Shown: positions 33,218-43,320, counted from the stretch's first letter. The stretch: DNA of 64,000 bases from CAZMRW01 sp964568805 (GCA_964568805.1 CAZMRW010000006.1:1-64000); one strand, 5' to 3'. Notes: a model not told the origin generated them from the sequence alone. Numbers and translations are program-made.

Positions 33218-35047
33218 ATGCCGTACCGAACCCAAAGATCTGATCATCGCCGCGCAGCAGACGCTCCTCATTTGCCTACCGGCATAGTCCGTTTCATGCT
33301 TTACTGTCTATCCCCGTTTCGAGGATTACTGCTGCTAATGCTGTTATTTGAAACAGGACAGGCCGCGGGAAATATACTGGTGCCCTATGCCATCAAAACC
33401 ATTATGGATGGCGTCTCGCATCCGGTTGCAGGCAGGTCCGTGCTTGAACACCTGCAACAGCCGCTATTGCTGCTGGCCGGACTGATTCTTGCGGAAATAG
33501 TGTTCAGCCGGGCCAGTGGCGCCGTTTTAATTATTATTGGACCCCGGCTTCGGCAACGAACAACCCAATCCATGTATGCGTATTTGCAGTACCATTCGGC
33601 CCGCTTCTTCAGCGAACATTTTGCCGGCTCTCTGGCCCATCGCATCAGCGAAACGGCGATGAGCATTAATCATACGGTCTGGTCGATGCTCTGCGATTTC
33701 TGGCCCATCACGGTCACTTTCACTGTGTCCATCGCATTGTTATTAGGCGTCCATCAGGGATTGGGATTGTTCGTTGCCGTCTGGGTGCTGCTTTATGTGG
33801 CGGTTTCCTACTGGCTGGCGTCGCGATGCCAACGCTATGCCCAAAACTACGCCGCCATGCGAAGTCTGGTCAACGGCAAAATCGTCGATTCGGTAACCAA
33901 CATACTCAACGCCAAGCTATTCGCCCGACTGAATTTTGAGAGGAACTATCTAAACTGTTTTCTTGAAACCGAAGTAAAAGCCGCGAGAAGCACGTTCTGG
34001 TATATGGAGCGGGTACGCTGGTTCCAGTTTATCTCGGCCGCCGCCCTCAAACTGGGTACGATCTATTACGCCCTGACCCTTTGGGACGCAGGCCTGATCG
34101 GTGTCGGCGACTTTACCATGAGTGCAGGACTGGCCCTGCTGATCATCGGCGATGCCCGCAATCTTTCCCGGCGTTTTCTCGAGTTTTTCGAATATGTGGG
34201 CAATATCGCCAATGGCATCGATACCATCGTCAAACCGCATGAAATTATCGACATCCCCAATGCCAAAACCCTGAAGGTCTCCGAAGGACGCCTTGAATTC
34301 CGCAATGTCTGTTTCAGCTACGATAGCGGCCGGCCTGTGTTTCAAAATCTGAATGTCGTGATCGAACCGGGCCAGCGAGTGGGTCTGGTGGGGTTTTCGG
34401 GCTCGGGGAAATCCACTTTTGTCGGACTGGTGCTGCGTAATTATGAGCCGCAAAAGGGACAAATTTTAATAGACGATACCGACATCGCTCTGGTCTCGCA
34501 AGATTCCCTGCATCAGCATGTGAGTCTGATCCCTCAGGATCCCGCCTTATTTCACCGGAGCCTGAAAGAAAACATAGGTTATGGACGCCCCGAGGCCGAT
34601 GAAAGGCAGATCATCAATGCCGCTAAACTGGCCCATGCCGACGAATTTATCCAAACCATGCCGGAGGCTTACGAATCGCTGGTGGGCGAGCGCGGCGTCA
34701 AACTATCGGGCGGACAACGCCAGCGCATCGCTATTGCCCGCGTCATGCTCAAGGACGCGCCGATACTGATCCTGGATGAAGCGACGTCCAGCCTGGATTC
34801 GATTACCGAAAAAACCATCCAGGAAAACCTGGATCAGGCCATGGGCCGCAAAACAGTCATCGCCATTGCACACCGGCTTTCCACGATTGCTCATCTCGAC
34901 CGGATTCTGGTGTTCGATCAAGGGCGTATCGTCGAAGACGGTACCCATGAAGACCTGCTGGCCCGTAATGGCTTTTACTATCGTTTATGGAGCATGCAGG
35001 CAGGCGGTTTTTTACCGGATAGGACTCCTGAACTACCCGCCTCTTAA
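33218..35047 (+). CDS. MsbA-like ABC half-transporter (permease + ATPase)
   Basis: A fused exporter of about 609 residues from ATG 33218; an upstream in-frame ATG at 33137 would add 27 residues, but TATAAT at 33179 favours the shorter form. Six helices occupy about residues 25-310. The ATPase has Walker A GFSGSGKST, Q-loop SLIPQDPALF, signature KLSGGQRQR, Walker B ILILDEATSSLD and switch AIAHRLSTI. It would function as a homodimer exporting a lipid, peptide or other hydrophobic molecule. It is not in an operon; the substrate is unknown. Confidence 0.9.
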   Translation: MPYRTQRSDHRRAADAPHLPTGIVRFMLYCLSPFRGLLLLMLLFETGQAAGNILVPYAIKTIMDGVSHPVAGRSVLEHLQQPLLLLAGLILAEIVFSRASGAVLIIIGPRLRQRTTQSMYAYLQYHSARFFSEHFAGSLAHRISETAMSINHTVWSMLCDFWPITVTFTVSIALLLGVHQGLGLFVAVWVLLYVAVSYWLASRCQRYAQNYAAMRSLVNGKIVDSVTNILNAKLFARLNFERNYLNCFLETEVKAARSTFWYMERVRWFQFISAAALKLGTIYYALTLWDAGLIGVGDFTMSAGLALLIIGDARNLSRRFLEFFEYVGNIANGIDTIVKPHEIIDIPNAKTLKVSEGRLEFRNVCFSYDSGRPVFQNLNVVIEPGQRVGLVGFSGSGKSTFVGLVLRNYEPQKGQILIDDTDIALVSQDSLHQHVSLIPQDPALFHRSLKENIGYGRPEADERQIINAAKLAHADEFIQTMPEAYESLVGERGVKLSGGQRQRIAIARVMLKDAPILILDEATSSLDSITEKTIQENLDQAMGRKTVIAIAHRLSTIAHLDRILVFDQGRIVEDGTHEDLLARNGFYYRLWSMQAGGFLPDRTPELPAS

Positions 35048-35087
35048 CTAAGACGAATTTGCGCGCGGAATTGCCCTTAATAAATAT

Positions 35088-36092
35088 CTACTCAGTAACC
35101 TTGATCCGTTTTAACTTTTTTGCACCGTAATTCATCGCCCCTAATAGTGCAACCTCGGTATTAATGCAGACTTTCACAGGAATTCCTTGCAGGATCGACC
35201 GGTATCGGCCTTTGGCTAGATAACCCTGCATAAAATCGCCCTTGCTCAAAATCGGCAATATCTTCGCGGCAATGCCGCCAGCCAGATAAATGCCGGCATA
35301 AGGCAGGCATTTAAGCGCCAGGTTTCCGGATTCCGCACCATAGATACTGCAAAACAGCGTGACCGCGGCGACTGCCAGCGGATCAGTTCCCTCGACAGCG
35401 GCTTCGCCGATCACTGCCGCCGGATCGCGATCGATCATTTGTTGCTCCGTCGCCGGCAGTAACGGCGCAAATCCGGCTTGTTTCAGAAACTGATAAATAT
35501 TGACCAGGCCTTCTCCGGATAGAAGGCGCTCATAACTGACATGGTCAGGATATTTTTCCCGCAGGTGTCTGAGCAAGTCTATTTGCTGGTCACTGGTAGG
35601 TGCAAAATCGCCATGTCCGCCTTCGGTGGCAATCACCTGATAGTCTTCACCATGCCAGGCGATGATCGCCTCGCCTAAGCCGGTGCCCGCTGCCAGCACG
35701 GCGATATTGCCTTGCCGTTGTTCAGCGTCAGGGTTTAATTCAATAAATTCCTGCCCAGGCAGTGCGATGATCCCCCATGCTGTTGCCTCCAGATCATTCA
35801 GCAACCAGACCTGTTCAGTTCCTACGCATCCGCCGATTTCGTTTCTCCGCAATAGCCACGGTAAATTGGTGGTTTCGCAATCACCGTTGACGATTGGCCC
35901 GGCGACGCCGATACAGACAGCTGTAATCTGTTCGCGGCTGATATCGCCGAGAAATAACTCAAGTAACGAAATAAATGACTGAAATTTTTGGCTGGGAAAA
36001 ATCTGTTTTTGGACACAGACCCATTGGTTGGCTTCTTCAACATACAGCGCCAGGATGGTTTTGGTTCCGCCGATATCGCCCGCCAGTATCAT
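35088..36092 (-). CDS. glk: Glucokinase
   Basis: Phosphorylates glucose with ATP in the cytoplasm, feeding glucose 6-phosphate into sugar metabolism and nucleotide-sugar supply. The 334-residue length and fold are those of the E. coli-type (Glk/ROK-related) group. ATP-binding DIGGTKT is at residues 6-12, the sugar-binding region includes NDLEATAWG near 101, AAGTGLGEA near 135 and the EGGHGDFAPT segment near 156; a second phosphate loop YLAGGIAAKIL is near 272. Its ATG overlaps the stop of the DUF411 gene by 4 nt, so the two are co-translated. Confidence 0.92.
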   Translation of the reverse strand: MILAGDIGGTKTILALYVEEANQWVCVQKQIFPSQKFQSFISLLELFLGDISREQITAVCIGVAGPIVNGDCETTNLPWLLRRNEIGGCVGTEQVWLLNDLEATAWGIIALPGQEFIELNPDAEQRQGNIAVLAAGTGLGEAIIAWHGEDYQVIATEGGHGDFAPTSDQQIDLLRHLREKYPDHVSYERLLSGEGLVNIYQFLKQAGFAPLLPATEQQMIDRDPAAVIGEAAVEGTDPLAVAAVTLFCSIYGAESGNLALKCLPYAGIYLAGGIAAKILPILSKGDFMQGYLAKGRYRSILQGIPVKVCINTEVALLGAMNYGAKKLKRIKVTE

Positions 36093-36559
36093 TGATCACC
36101 TTTATGATAACTGTTGAAAATCTGGAAATGCTTTTCCTTGTCAAAGCTCATGACGTCATAAGGAGGTTTGGCATCGCCCATCTCCATGCCGGGGCTGCCG
36201 GTGACCATACCGGGAACCGCAAGGCCAACTATCTTGGGTTTGTCAGATAAAAGTTTTTTGATGTCATCGGCCGGCACATGTCCTTCCACAACATAACCGT
36301 CAACCAGGGCAGTATGGCAGGAAGCCATTTCTTTTGGAACGCCGTATTTATCTTTGATCACCTGCATGTCATCAGTGACGATGTCTTGGACATTGAAATT
36401 ATTTTGTTTCATATGTTGAATCCACTTCCCGCAGCAACTGCAGGTAGGGCTGCGGTAAACAGTGATATCAACCGGTTTTTCTGCCGTAACGCTTTCGGCA
36501 CGAAGATCAGGATGAAGGACGAGCAAACCGGTAATAAAAAGTAATTTCAGGAAATTCAT
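36089..36559 (-). CDS. DUF411 periplasmic metal-binding protein
   Basis: A 156-residue secreted protein: signal peptide at residues 1-22 (cut near LRAES), then a thioredoxin-like DUF411 domain with the motif YRSPTCSCCGKWIQHM near 35. CxCC and later His residues (ASCHTALVDGYVVEGHVP) suggest metal, probably copper, binding; many homologues sit in copper-resistance loci. Here it is instead coupled to glucokinase by an ATGA overlap. Length is normal. Function in copper handling is inferred from the family. Confidence 0.85.
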   Translation of the reverse strand: MNFLKLLFITGLLVLHPDLRAESVTAEKPVDITVYRSPTCSCCGKWIQHMKQNNFNVQDIVTDDMQVIKDKYGVPKEMASCHTALVDGYVVEGHVPADDIKKLLSDKPKIVGLAVPGMVTGSPGMEMGDAKPPYDVMSFDKEKHFQIFNSYHKGDQ

Positions 36560-36687
36560 AATTGCAGCCTCTTGTTTTAAATAAACGCTTCATTGTTGGA
36601 CGTTCGACATTCAACATGCTGCCTCAGAAGCATTGCCGAAATGTCAGCAGCATAAAATTAGGGATGATCGCTATGACGGATTACCTG

Positions 36688-37758
36688 TCAGGCCTTGTGA
36701 TATAACGGACTGAATTCGTGAACCGCATCGACCATCGCTTTTACATGTTCAGGATTAACATCAGGCAATATACCATGGCCGAGATTAAACACATGACCTG
36801 ACCCGCTACCGTATTTCTGTAAAATGGATTTAACCTTTTCTCTGATAATGTCCGGGCGTGCATAGAGTGCGACAGGATCCATATTTCCCTGAAACGCAAC
36901 TTGATCACCCACTCTGGCGCGAGCTTGCTGTATATCCGTTTGCCAATCCAGACCCAGGGCATCATAACCCGCATCGGCCATTGCCTCCAGCCACTGGCCG
37001 CCGCCCTTGGTAAACAGTATGGTTGGAATCTGCTGTCCACCCGCGGGTTCTGTTTTAAGCAATGATCTAACTTGTTTGGAGTAATACAGGGAAAACTCTA
37101 GGTAATCTTCGGAAGTCAGAATTCCGCCCCAGGTATCAAACAACATCACCGCCTGAGCGCCGGCCGAAATCTGGGCATTTAAATAAGCCGCCACGGATTG
37201 CGCCAATTTATCGAGCATGCTATGCATTAATTTAGGCTGCTCGTACATCAAGGCTTTAACTTTTTGAAAACTCTTGCTGCTGCCGCCTTCGACCATATAA
37301 GTTGCCAGCGTCCAGGGACTGCCGGAAAAGCCGATTAACGGTACGCTACCGTGCAATTCCTTCCGAATTAATCGAACGGCATCGGTCACGTAACGCAACT
37401 CCGCCTCAGGGTCCGGAACCGGCAATTTATCGATATCCGCTGCGGTTCGCACCGGCTTGTCAAATTTGGGCCCTTCTCCTTCTGTAAAATAAAGGCCCAG
37501 GCCCATGGCATCCGGTATCGTCAATATATCGGAAAACAAAATGGCTGCATCAAAAGCAAAGCGCCTTAAAGGCTGCAGCGTGACTTCACAGGCTAATTCG
37601 GGATTCGTGCACAGATTTAAGAAACTCCCCGCCTGTTCCCTAACTTGTTTGTATTCGGGTAAATATCTTCCGGCCTGACGCATCATCCATACCGGGGTTC
37701 GCTCAACGGGCTGTTTTAACAGGGCTCTAATCAATGTGTCGTTTTTAATTACGGTCAT
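36688..37758 (-). CDS. hemE: Uroporphyrinogen decarboxylase
   Basis: Converts uroporphyrinogen III to coproporphyrinogen III in heme synthesis, needing no cofactor. The 356-residue protein shows the family start LIRALLKQPVERTPVWMMRQAGRYLPEY (signature PVWxMRQAGR near 20-30), the second signature GFSGSPWTLATYMVEGG near 146 and the catalytic Asp in FSDILTIPDAMGLG near 78. Most of the enzymes encoded nearby that handle heme (NarI) would depend on this pathway. It is a monocistronic gene by position, 106 nt from the SPOR-domain gene. Confidence 0.98.
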   Translation of the reverse strand: MTVIKNDTLIRALLKQPVERTPVWMMRQAGRYLPEYKQVREQAGSFLNLCTNPELACEVTLQPLRRFAFDAAILFSDILTIPDAMGLGLYFTEGEGPKFDKPVRTAADIDKLPVPDPEAELRYVTDAVRLIRKELHGSVPLIGFSGSPWTLATYMVEGGSSKSFQKVKALMYEQPKLMHSMLDKLAQSVAAYLNAQISAGAQAVMLFDTWGGILTSEDYLEFSLYYSKQVRSLLKTEPAGGQQIPTILFTKGGGQWLEAMADAGYDALGLDWQTDIQQARARVGDQVAFQGNMDPVALYARPDIIREKVKSILQKYGSGSGHVFNLGHGILPDVNPEHVKAMVDAVHEFSPLYHKA

Positions 37759-37864
37759 TAGCTTAAGATGGTTCAGGATTGAATAGGATGTACAGGTATT
37801 GCCGCTTGCTTGTCGATGGCTAACGTGTCGGCATTAACAAATTAGCCAATGGATAATAAACCGT

Positions 37865-39349
37865 TCACTCGTTTGCTGGCGCCAGTCTTGATTCGCTGTT
37901 GATGGCGCTAATTTTCCTCGTTAACGACTTTCGGAATTCGGGGGGCAAGCTTTGTTTTATTTTATTGGCAGCCCCGGCATTGGTAAACGTTCCATATAGC
38001 AATACAAACTTTTCCTTGCCATTCAGCCGCCTTCTTACATATCTGAAATTCTGCCGTAAAGCCGGGTATTTCTTCATGACATCCTGAATGGATTGCCGTT
38101 TGGATAATACCATCAGCTGCAGTGTGTAATTATTTTCCGGTTGTGACGATAGCCAGAGAGAGGCATCATCCTCGGCAGTTGCATCGGCTGCTTTTTCGTC
38201 GGGAGATGAAAGTTCTCCTGCCGGCTGCTTTATGTCTTCGTTTAATTCAGGATTTTCAGAAAATGATTGTTCTTTCATATCCTGATTTTGCTTATCACCG
38301 TTGTCCGGGCCCATAACGGGTTCCGGCATGTCCAAGGAATGTTTATCCGAAGCGGCCAGTGTCACATCTGAGGCGGAACCGCTCTCCTGCTGCGGCGTCA
38401 ACACGTCATCAATATTGAGGTAAACGTATTCAGGATCTTTATTGATTATTTCATTCATGGGAATGACAAGAAAAACCTGGTCAAGATTAAGATCGAGCGC
38501 CTTCGGCGCCGCCGCGACCGGCACCTGGGGGGTTGTCATGGTCTGTCTCGAGGAAAGCCATTGAACTGCAAGCGCCGTCACGACAAGGGCGGCAACAGCC
38601 ATAACAAGAATCCTGGTTGGATTTTCGTCATGCTTGCGTTGAGGTAACCCGGAAAATTCGGCGATGATTTTTGCAGGAATACCGTGTGTCCGTCGATAAA
38701 TATCCGCTATCACGCTTTCAGATTGGAAATCGGCTGGCATGCCAGTAGCTGACGCAGTTGCCAAATGCTGTAAAAATTTACCACATTGTTCTTCGGAAAA
38801 CGGAGGAAGTTCAACAATGTGGCAATCATCAATAACCTGATCCGATTTGTATTTCAGATATAATTGGTCGTGAGTTAAGGCGAAAATCACCCTCAAATTG
38901 GGGTTCCGTTCAGTATAGCGAATGACCGCAGTCATCAGACCGGGTGCTAAAGAGCCGGCGTTATCAATAATCAAAACATTTTTTTTGAGCGGGTTTCCCT
39001 GCTCTCCATAATCCTTTGTAAATATCCGTTGGACGTTATCGGATTTATCCTGCTTTGCCGCCTTAGTTAAATGCTCTTTTATCTTGTCTAAATTGAGTTC
39101 TATATTACCCTCTATAAGACAATAGATGCATGAGGCTGTATCATGATTCTGTAATATTTTAAGAAGTCCGGTCTTTCCGATGCCTTCCGGGCCGCATACA
39201 ATAATGGAATCAGCAGAATTGGTAATTAGATGGACCAATAAATCCAGCACTTGCGTGCGTTCCTCAGTCATCAAAAAATGAATCGGCGTCCCTGTATTGC
39301 TGCTCCAAATTTTATTTACATGACGGGAGTAGGTATCAATTTCTACCAT
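37865..39349 (-). CDS. AAA ATPase with C-terminal SPOR domain (DamX-like)
   Basis: About 494 residues from ATG 39349 (the longer frame starts at TTG). The N-terminal ATPase has Walker A CGPEGIGKTGLL near 56 and Walker B VLIIDNAG near 125. A single transmembrane helix (ILVMAVAALVVTALAVQWL) is near 248-266, then an acidic, low-complexity linker and a C-terminal SPOR domain of about 75 residues (NYTLQLMVLSKRQSIQDVM). SPOR domains bind denuded glycan strands at division septa. The gene follows aroB with a 14-nt overlap, the same order as damX in Enterobacteria, but here with the ATPase part. Confidence 0.88.
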   Translation of the reverse strand: MVEIDTYSRHVNKIWSSNTGTPIHFLMTEERTQVLDLLVHLITNSADSIIVCGPEGIGKTGLLKILQNHDTASCIYCLIEGNIELNLDKIKEHLTKAAKQDKSDNVQRIFTKDYGEQGNPLKKNVLIIDNAGSLAPGLMTAVIRYTERNPNLRVIFALTHDQLYLKYKSDQVIDDCHIVELPPFSEEQCGKFLQHLATASATGMPADFQSESVIADIYRRTHGIPAKIIAEFSGLPQRKHDENPTRILVMAVAALVVTALAVQWLSSRQTMTTPQVPVAAAPKALDLNLDQVFLVIPMNEIINKDPEYVYLNIDDVLTPQQESGSASDVTLAASDKHSLDMPEPVMGPDNGDKQNQDMKEQSFSENPELNEDIKQPAGELSSPDEKAADATAEDDASLWLSSQPENNYTLQLMVLSKRQSIQDVMKKYPALRQNFRYVRRRLNGKEKFVLLYGTFTNAGAANKIKQSLPPEFRKSLTRKISAINSESRLAPANE

Positions 39350-40418
39350 AAGTCTCAAGCGTCAATTCTAGTAATTCTTGCTCAACGTAAACAGGCAACG
39401 TCGCTAATCCTATTTTTTCCAAAAGTATCAGCCTGATCTTACCGTCGAGGTTCTTTTTGTCGACCGCCATTAAATCAAGAAATTGTTTAGGACTCAATGA
39501 AAGCGGCGGTTTCACTGGCAAATTGGTTTTTTCGATTAATCTGATAATTCTTTCCACGTCTTCATCAGTTAACCAGCCTTTTCTTCTTGACAGATCGGCA
39601 GCCTGGCAGATGCCGATGGCGATCGCTTCACCATGCAGATAAGCGCCGTAACCCGCTCCGGTTTCTATTGCATGCCCAAAGGTATGGCCTAAATTCAATG
39701 TGGCTCTGATCCCGGTCTCGGTTTCATCCTGAGCAACTATTTCGGCTTTATTCAAGCATGAACGCTCAATGGCGAATGCCAGCGCGTCTTTGTCCCTGGT
39801 CAGCAAAGCTTCGATATTCAGTTCCAGCCAGGTAAAAAATTCAGCATCCCTGATCAATCCATATTTAATGACTTCCGCGAGCCCCGCCGATAACTGCCGG
39901 TCATCCAGCGTATCCAGGACATCCGCATCGGCTATTACGCATTGCGGCTGATAAAAAGCGCCAATCATGTTCTTGCCCAAAGGATGATTCACGCCGGTTT
40001 TACCGCCAACGGATGAATCCACTTGCGCCAACAATGTGGTTGGTATTTGTATAAATGCAATTCCACGCTGATAACAGGCCGCCGCAAATCCGCCCATATC
40101 ACCGATGACCCCCCCGCCCAGTGCAATTAAAGTAGCATTCCGGCTAAACTTGCTCGTTAGCAATGTATCAAAAATCCGGGAGACATAATCCAGCGTTTTA
40201 AATTGTTCCCCATCCGGCAGGATGGTTGTTTCAATAGAATATTCCTGCAAATTCCTGATAAGCGCATCCAGATACAAGGGCGCGACAGTTTCGTTTGAAA
40301 CGATCAGTACCTGTTTGGAGTTGATATGTTTTTTATAAAGGTCTGATTGCTCCAGTAATTTTGAACCGATGTAAATCGGGTAACTTCGGTCACCTAACTC
40401 TACGTTTAATGTTTTCAT
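39336..40418 (-). CDS. aroB: 3-dehydroquinate synthase
   Basis: Second step of the shikimate pathway: converts DAHP to 3-dehydroquinate with NAD and a divalent metal. The 360-residue length is standard. NAD-binding GGGVIGDMGGFAAACYQRG is near 100, the metal-ligand segments are KYGLIRDAEFF near 192 and NLGHTFGHAIETGAGYGAYLHGEAIAIG near 243-270. It starts 5 nt after aroK, and its 3' end overlaps the SPOR-domain gene. Confidence 0.98.
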   Translation of the reverse strand: MKTLNVELGDRSYPIYIGSKLLEQSDLYKKHINSKQVLIVSNETVAPLYLDALIRNLQEYSIETTILPDGEQFKTLDYVSRIFDTLLTSKFSRNATLIALGGGVIGDMGGFAAACYQRGIAFIQIPTTLLAQVDSSVGGKTGVNHPLGKNMIGAFYQPQCVIADADVLDTLDDRQLSAGLAEVIKYGLIRDAEFFTWLELNIEALLTRDKDALAFAIERSCLNKAEIVAQDETETGIRATLNLGHTFGHAIETGAGYGAYLHGEAIAIGICQAADLSRRKGWLTDEDVERIIRLIEKTNLPVKPPLSLSPKQFLDLMAVDKKNLDGKIRLILLEKIGLATLPVYVEQELLELTLETYGRN

Positions 40419-40423
40419 CTTTA

Positions 40424-40948
40424 TTAACGTTTGACTGCCTTATATTGTTCCAGGATACGATTAACAACCACTTTGCTCGGCATATTGCCTGTATCTATTT
40501 TAAAATCAGCGCAAGCTAAATAAAGCGGCTCACGCTCTTCGAACAATCTTTCCAAGCGTTCTCTAGGATTATTTGTTTTCAGCAGGGGCCGTTGCGTATC
40601 CCGGCGAGTCCTTTCCAGTATTCTAGTAACTGAACATTGCAAATAAACTATAAAACCATTTTCCTTCAATAGTTTGCGATTGTCTTCCGACAAGATGGCG
40701 CCGCCGCCGGTGGCCAGCACGATCCCTTTCATTTGCGTTAATTGCCTGATCATTTTCTTCTCCCGATCCCTGAATCCTGCCTCGCCTTCAAATTCAAAAA
40801 TAGTCGGTATATCAACGCCGGTACTTTCCTCTATAGCCTTGTCGCTGTCATAAAACGGCAATTTAAGCGATTTCGCCAATTGTCGCCCTATGGTTGTTTT
40901 GCCTGCCCCCATAAGGCCGATTAAATAGATATTCTCCGTTTGCTTCAT
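40424..40948 (-). CDS. aroK: Shikimate kinase
   Basis: Phosphorylates shikimate at C3 in aromatic amino acid synthesis. The 174-residue protein has Walker A GLMGAGKTTIGRQLA near residues 11-25, the shikimate-binding DSDKAIEESTG near 34, FREKE-like EAGFRDREKKMI near 57, ATGGGAIL near 79 and the lid RRDTQRPLL near 115. First gene of aroK-aroB-SPOR. An intrinsic terminator separates it from pilQ, so transcription from its own promoter is likely. Confidence 0.98.
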   Translation of the reverse strand: MKQTENIYLIGLMGAGKTTIGRQLAKSLKLPFYDSDKAIEESTGVDIPTIFEFEGEAGFRDREKKMIRQLTQMKGIVLATGGGAILSEDNRKLLKENGFIVYLQCSVTRILERTRRDTQRPLLKTNNPRERLERLFEEREPLYLACADFKIDTGNMPSKVVVNRILEQYKAVKR

Positions 40949-40975
40949 GCATTGCTCAGTAAAATTTTAGGCATT

Positions 40976-41002
40976 AAAAAGGGGGCATTATGCCCCCTTT
41001 TT
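40976..41002 (-). terminator. Rho-independent terminator between pilQ and aroK
   Basis: AAAAAGGGGGCAT and TGCCCCCTTTTT form a GC-rich stem of about 8 bp with flanking A and T tracts around a short loop. Because the flanks are complementary it could work on either strand. It lies 17 nt beyond the pilQ stop and ends the pilMNOPQ transcript. Confidence 0.9.
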
Positions 41003-41019
41003 GCTTCAAGTTGAAGTGA

Positions 41020-43302
41020 TCAATTTTTAGATAAAACTTCGTTAGCTATTTTTGGCGTCACAAAAACCAGCAATTCGGTTTTCTCGTCCTGCTTTTCAGT
41101 TCTCTTGAAGAGAAAGCCAATACCGGGAAGATCGGCAAAGAACGGAACTTTATTAACGTTATCAAACATATTGCCTTTATAAATTCCTCCTAACACGACG
41201 GTTTCACCGTCATTGACCAGCACATTGGTTTTAACATTATTGGTATCGATTCCCGGCTGACCAGCAACTGTCAGTTGTCCGACATCATCCCTGGTAATCT
41301 CAAGGTCCATATTGATACTGCCGCTCGGAGTAATTTGCGGGGTTACATCCAGTGTCAGCAAGGCATCAATAAACTGTGTATTGGTACCGGTATTTGAACT
41401 GCTGGATTGATAAGGAATCGAGGTGCCTTGGCTGATCGTCGCCTGGCAACGGTCGGTCGTCATCACTCTGGGGTTCGAAAGCAGCTGAGCCTTGTTTTCA
41501 TCCTGCAAAGCCGATAATTCAAGGTTGAGCACATAATCGGCGGCTCTTGCCAAGGTCATGCCCAAGGCTCCATAGGGGTTGGATGCAGCCAGATCTACCA
41601 GCGTATCGGTCACAGACAGTTCACCTGCACCGGGGTCGGAATCGGGGTCTGGGCCGCCTACTCCGAACTGTTTACGGGATCCCAGATTCGCGACCTTCGC
41701 CACACCAAATCTGACCCCCAGTGTCCTCGCATAGTCGGTGGACGCAATGACGATTCTTGCCTCGATCATCACCTGCTTGACCGGAACATCCAGCTTTCGG
41801 ATCAATTTTTTGATCTCTTCAAGACGTTTGCCAGTTTCTCGAACGATCAAGGTATTGGTTCTCGCGTCGACAACGGCCGTACCTCGTGGAGATAACATGG
41901 AAAAGGCATCTTCAGCCTGCTGTTTTGTCGCACCGGCGCCAGAGCCATAGGGTCCACCCGGAACGCTGGCAAGTCCAGGTATAGTGCCTTGTTGAGTTCT
42001 TTGTAATGAGGCCTGTTGAGATGGTGACGTCGTCGCCTTACCTTTAGCCATTCCACAACTGCCAATCGCCCCAGAATCAAATCCGTTTAGCAAATTCCTG
42101 AAGTTTTCCGCCCTGGCAAAATTGATCTTGATATATTCGGTAACCAAGGGATCCAGGCGTTCCACGACTGCTTCCGTTTCCTTTTGTTTTTGCTTGTAAT
42201 CCTTGATTTTGCCGACAGGAGCAACTAATGTGACATTCCCGGTTTCATATTTTTCCAGTCCCTTGGTCATCATGATAAAGTCCAAAGCCTCATCCCAGGG
42301 TACATCATCCAGCTTTAAGGTTACCTTACCGGTTACATCGTCGCCGGCAACGACATTCTGTCCGGTAAATTCGGCCAGAACCGCTATGACGCTGCGTATA
42401 TCGATTTCCTGAAAATTCAAAGACAATCTATCGCCTGTATATTTTACCCGCTGAGTATCAAGCGCTTCCTTTTCGGCACTGGTCAAGGGTCGGAATTCGA
42501 CGGTTAACAAGCCTTCCGATTGAAACAAGGAATAATCATACAAATTATTCTGCATTGCCACCGTGACAGTCGTTTCTTTTGGTGAAGAACTGGCATCGAT
42601 ATATTTGACCGGGGTTGCAAACTCTGAAACGTCCAATCTTTTCGACAGGTTATCAGGCAAATGGGTATTCATAAAACTGATAACTACCATCCCGCCTTCT
42701 TCTCTTGTATTAACCACCGTATTAGGGTTCGCCAGAGAAATCAGTATCCGTCCTTCGCCATTTTCACCTCGCTTAAAATCAAAACCATTGATAGCTTGTT
42801 GAGGCAATAAACTGGAAACCATCGCAAGCTCCGACTTGTCAACTAACGAACGGGTCGGCGCGGCGGGAGCTATCGTTTTTTTGTCGGTTATCGTCAGCAA
42901 TACCTTATTGCCGTCAACCTTGGTTACAAACGGAGCGGATTCAACGAGATTAACGATGACACGAACCCGGTCGGCAGCTTCCGCTATATAAAGGCTATTG
43001 GCAACCCCCTGATTAATGGGATACATTTTCTTATCTGAGGCGTTTTTTACCCCTGGAAAATCAAGTGCGATCCTTGCCGGGTTATCGGTATGAAATACTT
43101 TAGGCTCGATTGCAGGTCCATTCATTTGCAATTGTATCTGCAATGTGTCGCCGGCTTGCGACGCAATTTCCACTGATGAGATTGCAAGATTTCCGGCTCT
43201 GACAGGCGCGCCTGAACATAGTAGAAATAAACACCAGAGCAGGTGCACCGTGAAAGTTCGGGCCATTTTATTCGTCATAATGCCGCCTTGTTTAATACTC
43301 AT
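41020..43302 (-). CDS. pilQ: Type IV pilus secretin
   Basis: Outer-membrane secretin ring through which the type IV pilus extends. At 760 residues it has a signal peptide, two N-terminal AMIN domains that bind peptidoglycan (about 40-145 and 165-270), an STN-like domain near 295-345 (LSLNFQEIDIRSVIAVLAEFTGQN), secretin N domain with VEARIVIASTDYARTLG near 510, and the C-terminal secretin domain ending VTPKIANEVLSKN. ATG 43302 is possible, but ATG 43278, with AAGGCGG 5 nt upstream, is an equally good start. Last gene of pilMNOPQ. Confidence 0.97.
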   Translation of the reverse strand: MSIKQGGIMTNKMARTFTVHLLWCLFLLCSGAPVRAGNLAISSVEIASQAGDTLQIQLQMNGPAIEPKVFHTDNPARIALDFPGVKNASDKKMYPINQGVANSLYIAEAADRVRVIVNLVESAPFVTKVDGNKVLLTITDKKTIAPAAPTRSLVDKSELAMVSSLLPQQAINGFDFKRGENGEGRILISLANPNTVVNTREEGGMVVISFMNTHLPDNLSKRLDVSEFATPVKYIDASSSPKETTVTVAMQNNLYDYSLFQSEGLLTVEFRPLTSAEKEALDTQRVKYTGDRLSLNFQEIDIRSVIAVLAEFTGQNVVAGDDVTGKVTLKLDDVPWDEALDFIMMTKGLEKYETGNVTLVAPVGKIKDYKQKQKETEAVVERLDPLVTEYIKINFARAENFRNLLNGFDSGAIGSCGMAKGKATTSPSQQASLQRTQQGTIPGLASVPGGPYGSGAGATKQQAEDAFSMLSPRGTAVVDARTNTLIVRETGKRLEEIKKLIRKLDVPVKQVMIEARIVIASTDYARTLGVRFGVAKVANLGSRKQFGVGGPDPDSDPGAGELSVTDTLVDLAASNPYGALGMTLARAADYVLNLELSALQDENKAQLLSNPRVMTTDRCQATISQGTSIPYQSSSSNTGTNTQFIDALLTLDVTPQITPSGSINMDLEITRDDVGQLTVAGQPGIDTNNVKTNVLVNDGETVVLGGIYKGNMFDNVNKVPFFADLPGIGFLFKRTEKQDEKTELLVFVTPKIANEVLSKN

Positions 43303-43320
43303 TTTTTTTTATCCTCAAAA

